Origin: Chloroflexota bacterium
Lineage (GTDB): Bacteria > Chloroflexota > Anaerolineae > 4572-78 > J111
Length of the DNA: 8,933 nucleotides
Direction: 5' to 3'
Assembly: GCA_003695455.1 (NCBI GenBank)
Contig: RFJF01000817.1
Location: forward strand, 1-8,933
Part shown: piece after piece, positions 1 to 7,000 of the stretch
Layout of the letters: each line of letters opens with the position of its first letter
Position numbering within the stretch: the stretch's first letter is position 1
Notes under the pieces: model-generated
What the model was told of the DNA's origin: nothing
Seen by the model: only the letters and a program-made list of their open reading frames with translations
Databases searched by the model: none
Program-made: the position numbers and the translations under genes

Positions 1-1019
1 ACCCAGTTGAGGCCGCGGGCAAAAATTGAGCGGCCGTTGACGGATAATTGCCCATCTTTCCAGCTCGCTACGCGAAAGCCAGTGCGGCAGTCAACCGAAT
101 CGAGCCGACGACCATCCGGGCCGGTCAGAGAGACGCGCGCGGTGTACAGGTGCGGCAGGCCGCGTTCCCACGGCTGCCAGGGTTTGAGGCCGGACGCGGG
201 ACAGCGCAGGGTTACGCGGCTCTGCCCGGCGGGCAGGCGGAGCGAAAAATGGGCCGGCGGCGGGGAGTCCCCCCGAAAGTTGGCCGGGATGAGCGTGATT
301 TCAGCCTGGGCGGGGGTGGGGCGGGCGCTGTTTAGCCACAGGGTCACCGCGACGGGGTCGCCGCCGGTTCCACCGCTGATTTGCCAATCCCGAATGGCAA
401 GCGGGCCGGTGCGGCGCAGTTCCACGTCATCCCAAATGCCCATGGCGCGGACGGGCGGGGCAAAATCCCAGCCAAAGGACATCTGGCATTTGAGGGTGGC
501 GGTGCGGTCCGGGTAGATGCCCACCCAACTGCGGTACAGTTTTTGGCCCCAGAATTGCCACGCTTTTTGCAGGCCAGACAGCCGGCGGCGGGGGAGCGCG
601 CCGCTGCCCCACAGCCGCACGGCCAGATCGAACGCGCCGGCGCGGGCGGCTTCGGTCACTTCGATGGTTTGGCGGGAGAACATGCCGGCGTGGCGGGCCA
701 CTTCGCGCCCGTTCACAAAAATGGCCGAGAGGTAATCTATGCCGTGAAAAATGAGGAAGGCGCGGCCTTCCGGCGGCAAAGGATTGAGCGTGACGCGGCG
801 GCGGTACCACCAGTCCACATCTTCAACCCACCGGCTGTGGCGGTAATTCAGGCCGGCGGTTGGGTCCGGGATGTGGCCTTGCGCCAGCAGGTCGCTGCGG
901 ACGTTGCCGGGGACGGTGGCGGGCAGCCACTCCTGCACGGTGGGCCAATCGGCCACGTGGGGGGCATCGAAGGGGCGGCGTGGCACGTGCCCCATGTGCC
1001 AGACAGATTCAATTACCAA
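1..1019 (-). CDS. GH2 beta-mannosidase, N-terminal part (cut by window edge)
   Basis: The minus-strand frame is open from 1019 to the left edge (339 codons) and encodes the first half of a glycoside hydrolase family 2 enzyme of the beta-mannosidase type, which removes terminal beta-D-mannose from oligosaccharides. Visible landmarks are the N-terminal sugar-binding jelly roll with WLPATVPGNV, then IPDPTAGLN and VEDVDWWYRRR; the family motif FGWDFAPPVRAMGIWDDVEL ends that domain. An Ig-like sandwich follows, and VNGRSIFARGLNW opens the TIM barrel at the window edge. The catalytic glutamates lie outside the window. The start is uncertain. A TAA at 1022-1020 closes the frame upstream, leaving TTG at 1019 or ATG at 995. 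TTG is preferred because the family's conserved Trp (codon 1001-999) would be lost with the ATG. No Shine-Dalgarno is visible. The gene follows the aldo/keto reductase in the same direction, 65 bp apart. Family call confident; exact substrate inferred. Confidence 0.9.
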   Translation of the reverse strand, partial: MVIESVWHMGHVPRRPFDAPHVADWPTVQEWLPATVPGNVRSDLLAQGHIPDPTAGLNYRHSRWVEDVDWWYRRRVTLNPLPPEGRAFLIFHGIDYLSAIFVNGREVARHAGMFSRQTIEVTEAARAGAFDLAVRLWGSGALPRRRLSGLQKAWQFWGQKLYRSWVGIYPDRTATLKCQMSFGWDFAPPVRAMGIWDDVELRRTGPLAIRDWQISGGTGGDPVAVTLWLNSARPTPAQAEITLIPANFRGDSPPPAHFSLRLPAGQSRVTLRCPASGLKPWQPWERGLPHLYTARVSLTGPDGRRLDSVDCRTGFRVASWKDGQLSVNGRSIFARGLNW

Positions 1020-1038
1020 TTAACAATGACCAATGAAC
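1011..1038. repeat. Degenerate 7-bp tandem array, four units
   Basis: On the plus strand the units are AATTACC, AATTAAC, AATGACC and AATGAAC (consensus AATKAMC), with no gaps. The array lies across the start region of the beta-mannosidase gene. It supplies the in-frame TAA at 1022-1020 and the TTG at 1019-1017. It resembles the short tandemly repeated repetitive (STRR) sequences described in cyanobacteria; function unknown. Confidence 0.75.
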
Positions 1039-1044
1039 AAATTT

Positions 1045-1089
1045 TAACTCTGCTCACTCCACACACTCTACTAACTCTACAGACTCAAC
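1045..1089. repeat. Degenerate 9-bp tandem array, five units
   Basis: Read on the minus strand the five contiguous units are GTTGAGTCT, GTAGAGTTA, GTAGAGTGT, GTGGAGTGA and GCAGAGTTA, sharing the core G(T/C)NGAGT. The first unit contains the TGA that ends the upstream aldo/keto reductase gene. Only 6 bp separate this array from the neighbouring 7-bp array, so the intergenic region is almost pure repeat. No terminator or ribosome binding site can be recognised in it. Confidence 0.75.
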
Positions 1090-2065
1090 TGTGGCCCAGT
1101 ACGGGGTGCGGGCGGTACGGCTCTTCCAGAAATGTCTGGTCTTCTTCAGAAAGGCTGATTTCGACGGCAGCCACGGCTTCTTCCAGTTGGTACATTTTGC
1201 TGGCGCCCACAATCGGCGCGGCCACACCAGGTTGGTGCAGCAACCAGGCCAGCGCAATCTGGGCCGGTTTGACCGATTTGCGACCGGCCAGTTCTACCAC
1301 ACGGTCTACTACATCAAAATCGGTATCCTGGTAGTACATATCGTGGGCAAAGCTGTCGGATTTGGCGCGGGCGGTGGGGGCGTCGGCGTTGCGTTTGCGG
1401 TTGCCGGCCAAAAAGCCGCGGGCCAGCGGGCTCCAGGGGATCAGCCCCACACCTTCGGCCACGCAGAGGGGGTTCATTTCGCGTTCTTCCTCACGGTAGA
1501 TGAGGTTGTAGTGGTTCTGCATCGAGATAAAACGGGTCCAGCCGCGCCGATCAGCCGTGTGGAGGGCTTTGGCAAACTGCCAGGCCCACATGCTCGATGC
1601 GCCGATGTAACGGGCTTTGCCGGCTTTGACCACATCGTGCAGGGCCTCCAGCGTCTCCTCGATGGGGGTTTCGTAATCCCAGCGGTGAATCTGGTACAAA
1701 TCCACGTAATCGGTGCCCAGCCGCCGCAGCGATGCATCAATAGAATCCATAATGTGCTTGCGCGAGAGTCCGCCCTGATTAGGTTTGTCACTCATTGGGA
1801 AGTAGACCTTGGTGGCAATAACCACTTCCTCGCGGCGAACGCTTTCGTTGAGCAGGCGGCCTGTTACTTCCTCGCTGACGCCCAGCGAGTACATGTTGGC
1901 CGTGTCAAAAAAGTTGATGCCCAACTCGAGCGCGCGCTGCACAAACGGGCGAGCCTCGTCCTCGGGCAGAATCCACTCGCGCCAGTTGGGGTCGCCGTAG
2001 GTCATCATGCCCAAACAAATGCGCGATACTTTCAACCCGGTGTTGCCAAGATTTACGTATTCCAT
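1085..2065 (-). CDS. yajO: Aldo/keto reductase, YajO-like
   Basis: This 326-residue cytosolic NADPH-dependent oxidoreductase has the (beta/alpha)8 aldo/keto reductase fold and the full catalytic tetrad: D54, Y59 (FFDTANMYS), K86 (ATKVYF) and H127 (QIHRWDYETPIEETLEAL). Long stretches (VVKAGKARYIGASSM, HYNLIYREEEREM, IPWSPLARG, AWLLHQPGVAAPIVG) match what I remember of E. coli YajO, an enzyme linked to making 1-deoxyxylulose 5-phosphate from ribulose 5-phosphate. Length and both ends also agree with that subgroup. The physiological substrate here is not shown. The start is supported by an AAGGGGG stretch about 6 nt before the ATG and by the conserved MEYVNLGNTGLKVSRICLG opening. The stop codon lies inside the 9-bp repeat array. 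A possible promoter sits at 2110-2138, so the gene may head a two-gene transcript with the beta-mannosidase. The opposite strand is open for a similar length, which is a composition artefact. Confidence 0.93.
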   Translation of the reverse strand: MEYVNLGNTGLKVSRICLGMMTYGDPNWREWILPEDEARPFVQRALELGINFFDTANMYSLGVSEEVTGRLLNESVRREEVVIATKVYFPMSDKPNQGGLSRKHIMDSIDASLRRLGTDYVDLYQIHRWDYETPIEETLEALHDVVKAGKARYIGASSMWAWQFAKALHTADRRGWTRFISMQNHYNLIYREEEREMNPLCVAEGVGLIPWSPLARGFLAGNRKRNADAPTARAKSDSFAHDMYYQDTDFDVVDRVVELAGRKSVKPAQIALAWLLHQPGVAAPIVGASKMYQLEEAVAAVEISLSEEDQTFLEEPYRPHPVLGHS

Positions 2066-2109
2066 ACCCTACCCCCTTGCCGCTCTGCTGTTCTGTTACT
2101 TACCGTTTG

Positions 2110-2138
2110 ATAGTACACAACATTCGCACGTGAGGCAA
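2110..2138 (-). promoter_or_regulatory. Candidate promoter for the aldo/keto reductase gene
   Basis: On the minus strand TTGCCT (2138-2133) and TACTAT (2115-2110) are separated by exactly 17 bp. Each matches the housekeeping sigma consensus in four of six positions. The -35 overlaps the T-tract of the preceding terminator, a compact arrangement. Transcription would start near 2103 and give a leader of about 38 nt. Confidence 0.4.
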
Positions 2139-2182
2139 AAAAAGAGCCTGCACCGAATTCATCGTAATCCGATGCAGGCTCT
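2137..2182 (-). terminator. Intrinsic terminator after the NHLP-like gene
   Basis: A perfect 10-bp inverted repeat, AGAGCCTGCA (2143-2152) and TGCAGGCTCT (2173-2182), is followed on the minus strand by seven T (2143-2137). It lies about 40 nt after the stop codon of the gene ending at 2221, so it closes the DUF5317/NHLP transcript and insulates the aldo/keto reductase. Confidence 0.85.
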
Positions 2183-2220
2183 GTCCTCCGTTAAAACAAG
2201 AGACTGACAAGCAATTGGAA

Positions 2221-2514
2221 TCAGGCTTTGTTGTAATTATGAATAAGTTGGCGGGCAAAGTCGGGCAGATTTGCCGGGTTTTTTACTGACATCACCAGTT
2301 TCTTTTCGGCCGGGGTCAAATTGAACGTCTCGCTGCCAAAACCACGTTCTATTGCCGCCATCGGATTGGCCAGCAACGCCCGGCAAAATTGTTGATCAAC
2401 AACCGCGGCGGCCATCAAGCGGCTCATGCTGCCGTTTGGCACAGCCACTGCCGGCGTAGTTGTAAGATTTGCAAGGCGTGGTTTTTGTTTCATTCCAAAA
2501 ATATTTACGCTCAT
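2221..2514 (-). CDS. NHLP-clan (Os1348-like) small protein
   Basis: This is a 97-residue protein with a Thr/Pro-containing variable N-terminus (residues 1-29) and a helical C-terminal domain (about 30-90). The domain carries MSRLMAAAVVDQQF, LLANPMAAIERGF, FNLTPAEKKLV and LPDFARQL. This pattern (turnover of hydrophobics, 'NP..AI..GF', 'LT..E', 'L.DFA..L') is how I remember the Os1348 family of the nitrile-hydratase-like leader peptide (NHLP) clan, common in Chloroflexota. NHLP proteins elsewhere act as leaders for ribosomally made, modified peptides. Here there is no Gly-Gly site, no core peptide after the domain and no modifying enzyme nearby, so a RiPP role is not supported. The gene starts 39 bp after the DUF5317 stop on the same strand and ends before a strong terminator, implying co-transcription. 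The ribosome binding site is weak, so M8 is an alternative start. Gene call firm, family call moderate. Confidence 0.7.
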   Translation of the reverse strand: MSVNIFGMKQKPRLANLTTTPAVAVPNGSMSRLMAAAVVDQQFCRALLANPMAAIERGFGSETFNLTPAEKKLVMSVKNPANLPDFARQLIHNYNKA

Positions 2515-2553
2515 TTGCTCAATCCAATCACTTTTTCAAAAATCGCCACAAAA

Positions 2554-3054
2554 TCATTCAAAAACAGATTCCCGCATTTGCCAGAACCACAGAAATATTC
2601 CCGCCGCAATTAATACATCACCCACACTGAACACGATGCGCCAGGTGCTGACGGGTGCAAGCGCCACAAAAAATCTGTCCGATAAATATCGCAGGCGCGT
2701 GGCGGCTTCTGGAATGACCGTGTCTTTGCTATCCGCCAACCGTTGCCCAAATTCCCAGGCATCGGGCGACACGTTGGGGTACAGGCGACTGGCGTTTTCC
2801 GGGTTAATGGGCATAAAGCCGCCGTTGAAAGCAATGACCAGCAGATTCAGCGCCAGGCCCAACGCTATCACTCTAAATCCCCATTGGTTAAAATTAACCA
2901 GCGCCACAACCAATAACAAAATGAGCGAGGCAATCAACCCGAAAGCTACAATTCCATCGGACCAGTAGTTTTGCGTGGCCGGCAGAAAAAATGTAAACAA
3001 TTGTGGCACAAATGCTACGGGTACCAACCAACTCAGTTTTATTGATGGAAACAT
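2554..3054 (-). CDS. DUF5317 family membrane protein
   Basis: This 166-residue integral membrane protein has four hydrophobic segments, about residues 8-25, 33-55, 60-80 and 139-158. The conserved DUF5317 features are present in order: NGGFMPI (77-83) after the third segment, KDTVIP (110-115) and LRYLSDRF (121-128) in the loop, and FSVGDVLIAAGIF (142-154) at the last segment. The function of the family is unknown. As I recall the family, members usually have a further hydrophobic segment ahead of residue 8. Here the ATG sits right at that boundary and an IS remnant lies just upstream, so the N-terminus may have been lost. The frame stays open upstream for about 38 codons to a TGA, but that extension is polar and not family-like. 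The ribosome binding site is poor. The gene is followed by the NHLP-like gene, presumably in one transcript. Confidence 0.82.
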   Translation of the reverse strand: MFPSIKLSWLVPVAFVPQLFTFFLPATQNYWSDGIVAFGLIASLILLLVVALVNFNQWGFRVIALGLALNLLVIAFNGGFMPINPENASRLYPNVSPDAWEFGQRLADSKDTVIPEAATRLRYLSDRFFVALAPVSTWRIVFSVGDVLIAAGIFLWFWQMRESVFE

Positions 3055-3107
3055 AAACTTCTGAACCTGGCGATGAACTTTACCCCGGTACTGTGGCCGC
3101 TGCTGCG

Positions 3108-3524
3108 TTACCCCATAGACAACTCTGTTTGCCGGCCAATTGCTGTGACGCCCTGCTGTGATTGGCGGTCAATCTTTTCCAGTATTCTGCCGGCGTGCCG
3201 GGCGCTGTATGATATGCCAAACTCCCGTTTGATGACTTTCTGCACCCGGCCACAGGTCCATTCATCGCCCGAAAAGCCGTAAGCTTTTGCGCCTTGATCC
3301 AGCAATTTTGACAAACGCCTCATCTGCTCTGAGTTTAACCCTGGTTTGGGGCCACCTCCTTTGCGGCTGCGCAACGCTTCTTTTCCGTCAACGCGAGCGC
3401 GCTTAATCCACTGGCTCACCGCACCCGGCGTGACCCCCAGAGTTTCTGCTATTTGATTTTGTTTCCAACCTCGATTTATTAATTCCCAGGCCCGCATTCG
3501 ACGGGCTTCTTTCCATTTTTTCAT
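3108..3524 (-). pseudogene. IS630-type transposase, N-terminal remnant
   Basis: The open frame gives 138 residues, of which about 118 match the N-terminal DNA-binding part of IS630-family transposases. These are an HTH with WKQNQIAETLGVTPGAVSQW (20-39), KRARVDGKEALRSRKGGGPK, then a second winged-helix segment with LSKLLDQGAKAYGFSGDEWT, VIKREFGISYS and HAGRILEK. Homology stops near residue 118 and an unrelated tail runs to a TAA. The DDE catalytic domain (about 200 further residues in intact members) is absent from all frames downstream, so this cannot be an active transposase. It could still bind DNA. In some IS630 elements an orfA/orfB frameshift joins the two halves, but no orfB follows here. 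The remnant sits between the 45-residue peptide gene and DUF5317, all on the minus strand. Confidence 0.85.
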
Positions 3525-3572
3525 GCGTTTATTGGGTTACAAGGTCTGCGGTCAATGTTTGGCAGATTGACC
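3167..3572 (-). mobile_element. Possible internally deleted IS630 element with 9-bp inverted repeats
   Basis: GGTCAATCT at 3167-3175 and AGATTGACC at 3564-3572 form a perfect 9-bp inverted repeat around the transposase remnant. The inner copy coincides with the codon (about 118) where transposase homology ends, as expected if the middle of the element was deleted and one end kept. A further GGTCAAT copy at 3550-3556 pairs with ATTGACC at 3566-3572. TGTGAT occurs just outside both repeats (3157-3162 and 3574-3579), but no clean TA duplication typical of IS630 is visible. Boundaries are tentative. Beyond the element, 3573-3672 holds no gene or terminator that I can see. Confidence 0.4.
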
Positions 3573-3672
3573 TTGTGATGGATTGATTAAACAGGCAAAG
3601 TGGATGACGTGAATGAAGTTTAATCCTGCCGCATCCGCAGATTGATGACCTGCAGGCCGTGCAATTTAACAG

Positions 3673-3810
3673 TTAGCAGCAGCCGCTGGATGCCGGCGCC
3701 CCGCCGGCCAGGGCCAGCAATACAAACGTGAGAACAATCAGCCCAATGCGAACGTGCCGTTGTTCAACCTTCCCTGCGGTCAACTGTACCTGATTAAAAT
3801 AGCGTTTCAT
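3673..3810 (-). CDS. 45-residue secreted or membrane peptide, unknown family
   Basis: This short gene encodes 45 residues. The first 21 are polar and basic (MKRYFNQVQL, then TAGKVEQRHVR). A hydrophobic stretch follows (about 22-36, IGLIVLTFVLLALAG), and the protein ends GAPASSGCC. This is the plan of a secretion signal or single-pass membrane peptide. An A-P-A signal-peptidase-like site would release the pentapeptide SSGCC. SSGC is a poor lipobox because position -3 is not Leu. The gene is believable because a near-perfect Shine-Dalgarno (GAGGAGGG) lies 6 nt before the ATG, a good extended -10 lies about 54 bp upstream of the start, and the ORF has its own intergenic slot between the BTAD regulator and the IS remnant. 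I do not recognise the family. A peptide signal, a small membrane regulator or a decayed gene are all possible. Confidence 0.65.
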   Translation of the reverse strand: MKRYFNQVQLTAGKVEQRHVRIGLIVLTFVLLALAGGAPASSGCC

Positions 3811-3815
3811 TTTTA

Positions 3816-3823
3816 CCCTCCTC
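3816..3823 (-). promoter_or_regulatory. Strong Shine-Dalgarno of the 45-residue peptide gene
   Basis: GAGGAGGG on the minus strand has GGAGG 6 nt upstream of the ATG at 3810. It is among the best ribosome binding sites in the window and is the main reason to accept this very short ORF as a gene. Confidence 0.75.
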
Positions 3824-3863
3824 GGTAAATTTGAATAAGAAAACCGTTACTTAATTTGGTTTT

Positions 3864-3892
3864 ATTATTACAGGGGGGGGTCTCCTAAAGAG
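3864..3892 (-). promoter_or_regulatory. Candidate activator-dependent promoter of the peptide gene
   Basis: On the minus strand TGTAATAAT (3872-3864) is an extended -10 (TG, one base, then AATAAT, five of six to consensus). Seventeen bp upstream the -35 position reads CTCTTT (3892-3887), which is not a -35 box and lies inside the 12-bp direct repeats. A run of eight C (3880-3873) fills the spacer next to the -10. Transcription would start near 3857 with a 47-nt leader. The form fits promoters switched on by SARP-type activators that bind direct repeats at the -35. Confidence 0.5.
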
Positions 3893-3914
3893 TCTCCTAA
3901 AGAGTCTCTTTAAA
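3878..3914 (-). repeat. Three 12-bp direct repeats, candidate operator
   Basis: On the plus strand GAGTCTCCTAAA occurs at 3890-3901, with variants GGGTCTCCTAAA at 3878-3889 and GAGTCTCTTTAAA at 3902-3914. The GAGTCTC core repeats with an exact 12-bp period. SARP/BTAD regulators are known to bind heptameric direct repeats spaced about one helical turn apart, overlapping the -35. The repeats lie 90 bp beyond the end of a BTAD regulator gene and overlap the peptide promoter. I found the core nowhere else in the window. Confidence 0.7.
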
Positions 3915-3939
3915 GGTATCCGTTTTGGGCTACAACCTT

Positions 3940-3977
3940 AAAAAACAAGAAATGCCGGCGTATCACCGGCATTTCTT
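3940..3977 (-). terminator. Intrinsic terminator of the BTAD regulator gene
   Basis: A perfect 12-bp inverted repeat, AAGAAATGCCGG (3947-3958) and CCGGCATTTCTT (3966-3977), encloses a 7-nt loop. On the minus strand it is followed by six T (3945-3940). An outer pair, AACCTTAA (3934-3941) and TTAAGGTT (3976-3983), could extend or compete with the stem. It begins 26 bp after the stop codon at 4004 and separates the regulator transcript from the peptide promoter. Confidence 0.88.
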
Positions 3978-4003
3978 AAGGTTCAAAAAACCGCCAGCTG
4001 TTA

Positions 4004-7000
4004 TCAGCGGATAATTTCGTTGTACAGTTGCCGGGTTTGCGCAGAAACGGAAACACCTACTTCTTCACGCAGAATACGCTCGCATTCTTTGTACTGCCGC
4101 ACCGCCGAGGCGCGGTCTCCCATGCCGGCATAGGCGCGCATAATCAAACGGTGCGCAATTTCCTGGCACGGGTCTTCTTTTAATACATCCCAGGCGTAGT
4201 TGAGGGTAGCGTTGTAATTTTTGGTGTTCAGGTAATGCCGGGCCAGTGTCAGGTTGGCCTGCACATACAAATGGCTCAATCGTTGCCGTTCGGCAAGAAG
4301 CCAGGTCTGTTCAAAATCAAGCAAATATGGCCCCCGGTACAGTTTAACGGCCTCCTTCAATTCCGTAATCCGGGTTTCAACATTTTTTGCGTCACGTGCC
4401 CGGGCCAGTTTGGCTTCAAAAATTTCTACATCGTATTGATAATCCATTTCACGGTTAAAGTAGTAACGGTCCATATCCTGATCGTACACAATAAAATCCT
4501 TGTCGGTGGCGCGCCTAAGGCGGTAAATTGTATTTCTGAACTGGCGTTTCAAATCGTTCTGTGAACTTTCGGGCCAAAATGTCAAACCAATGGCATCTCT
4601 GGTTTGGCCTTGCGGATGAGCCAGCAGGTAGAAAAACAGCTCTCGAACACGTTTTTGTGACTGCCACTCGCCCGATGAAATGAGTTCATCATTTAACATG
4701 ACGCGCGCCGGGCCTAATGCCTCTACCACCAGCCTGGCCGAAGAGAGCGGCACAGCGTGAGATTGCCGCTGTACGTTGCGGCGAAGCGTGGGAATATCCA
4801 GTTGAAATTGTTGCACCTGTTTTAACAACTGCGCCACGCCGTGTTTGTTATTTCGCTGGCGCTGGGCAGCCTTGAGCAGCGGTTCGGCGTTTTGGCCGAC
4901 CACCACCAGCGGATGCTTACTGTGCAGCGGTTCCGCCAAATGCAACGCCCTGGACAGACATTCAAACGCATCTGATTTATTCTGGGCTTCAAAATGCACG
5001 GTTGCCAAAATCAGGCAGGTTTGCGCCTGCTCAACCTGCTGCCCAATGGCCTTAAAGTGGCCCTCGGCCTGCTCAAGAAATTGAATAGCCAGTGGAAGTT
5101 GCTCCTCGGCAAAGGCCAGATTTCCCGCGGCCAAAAAATACAGGCCTTTTTCATACTGTGAGCTGTTGTTCTGCACCATCTGGCCGGCATACTGCAAATG
5201 GGTGTGGGCCTGCTCAAAATCTTTTTGTCTGCACGCCAGGTTGACATGGGCCACTTCAAGATACAGCAGCAAAAATCCGTCATCAATTTGCAGCGCCGTG
5301 TGATGCGCTTGCCGGTACGCGTTTTCTGCAGCAGAAAACGCCTCGATGTCGGCGTAAATATCGCCAATTCCGGCCAACACGTAGGCTTGCATGCGGACGT
5401 ACTGGCGAGACTCGGCAAAGGAGAGGGCGCTTTCCATAGCCGAAATGGCCTGGGGGTAATTGCCAATAAGGTGGTACAGCACACCCTGATTGTTGAGCAG
5501 GTCTGCCAGCCGGGTAGAATTGCCGGCAGTCTGAAAATAATCGCGGGCAAGGTCGTAATAGCGAGAGGCCATCGAATAACGGCCGGTAGCCATATTGGCC
5601 ACGCCAAGTTCAAGGTAAGACCGGGCAATGTTGGCTTTATCAGCCAGGGTTTTGTACACTTCTAACGCTTGTTCCAGCGAAGCAATAGCCGGGCCTGTTT
5701 GCCGGGCTGTGAGCAAACTCTGGCCTTTGACTCTGAGCGCCGTGGCCTGCAACGCAGATGCGCTGCCTTTCAATTGGGTCAGCGCCAACCCCTCGTTGGC
5801 GCAGGCCAATGATTGCTCATAATTACCCAGCAAAAAATGAACGCCCGCCTGCCACACCAATGTTTGGGCCAGCCCGGCGCTATCGCCATTTTTTCTGAAC
5901 TCGGTCTCGGCCCTGCCTAACAGCGAAGCCCCCTGTTTCACATCACCCAGCATGGCCGAAGCGTAACCGCGCAAGGCCACCAAGATGGGGCGTTTGTTTA
6001 ACAACGCAGGCGGAAAATTGTCAATCCAACTGCCCAGTGTTTTAAAGCGACCGGCATGCACCATTGCCAGGCCCGCTTTCTCTACCAGTTCGGCGGCGCC
6101 CGGCGTGTTTTCAAGCCGCTGGTACAGGTAATATGCCTTTTCCCACTCTCCTTCACGGGTGTAAAATTCTGCCAGCGATATCAAAATCTGCTGGGCTTCA
6201 GCCGGATGGTCTCGCTTGAATCTCTTCTGCAAAAATTCCTGAAAAAGCTGGTGGTACCGCAGGGTAACACCGGTTTCATCCATCGGCTGCACAAACAGAT
6301 TATTGCGCAAAACCAGCCGGGTCAGCGAGACCCATGTTTGGCCGTCGGAATAGGTAGCCGGGCCAAAAACCTGCTCGCACAGGTTGGCGTCAAACTCCTC
6401 AAGCAGTGCGGTGCGCAGCAAAAAATCCTGCACGCTTGCGGGCTGCTGGTCAAGCACCTGGTGCGCCAGGTAATCGTACACGTCAATGCCCGATACATTC
6501 GCCAGTTGCATGCGGTCAACTACGTCTCGCCAAAATGCCTGCGTTGACAACAGCAGGCCGGTCACCCAGCCTTCGGTGACCTCTGCCAGCTCCTCGGCCT
6601 TGTCTCTGGACAGCGTAACGTTGTAGTTTTGTTCAATCAGTTGTTGAATTTCGGCGGGGCCAAAAGCCAGGTCAGGGGTTCCCAGACCGCCTACTTCAGA
6701 ACGGCCCACAAACAGTACCAAACTTGGCAGGCTGATCAACCGGCGCGATGCAATGACAACATGGCAATTTTCATCAGCAAAGCGCACAAAATGGTCTACA
6801 AAATTAATCACTTCCTGGTTGTTGATGAGGTGAAAATCGTCGAGCACAATGATGAAATGCTCATGCACCGTGGCGTACACGGCGTTAATCACCGGCGTTA
6901 CCATCTCAGACAGGTCTGCCAGCGATTCAAGGGATGCGGGTGAAAGTTGGGCCAGCGCGGGGAATTGCTGGTAAAGTGAGGCCAGAAAATGAATGATAAA

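Noticed and set aside
427..810. 127-codon minus-strand open frame inside the beta-mannosidase
   Set aside because: Out of frame with the GH2 motifs, which run continuously from 1019 to 1. Pro/Arg-rich composition typical of a shadow frame.
381..1334. 317-codon plus-strand open frame over the beta-mannosidase and part of the aldo/keto reductase
   Set aside because: It crosses two well-supported minus-strand genes and a repeat array. The translation is biased and unlike any known family.
1091..2110. 339-codon open frame on the plus strand opposite the aldo/keto reductase
   Set aside because: It is an exact antisense shadow of a gene with strong family motifs and a complete catalytic tetrad. 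Its translation has no recognisable domain.
2426..2968. 180-codon plus-strand open frame over the NHLP-like and DUF5317 genes
   Set aside because: Antisense to two genes with family motifs; no ribosome binding site or recognisable domain.
3055..3170. Polar open frame in phase with DUF5317, considered as its true N-terminus
   Set aside because: No start codon with a ribosome binding site, no hydrophobic segment and no family resemblance.
3550..3572. GGTCAAT/ATTGACC hairpin upstream of the transposase remnant, considered as terminator of the peptide gene
   Set aside because: Stem of only 7 bp, AT-containing, with no T-tract on the minus strand. Better explained as part of the IS end.
5011..5628. 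205-codon minus-strand open frame inside the BTAD regulator
   Set aside because: Shadow of the TPR region in another frame. The main frame is uninterrupted for 1079 codons.
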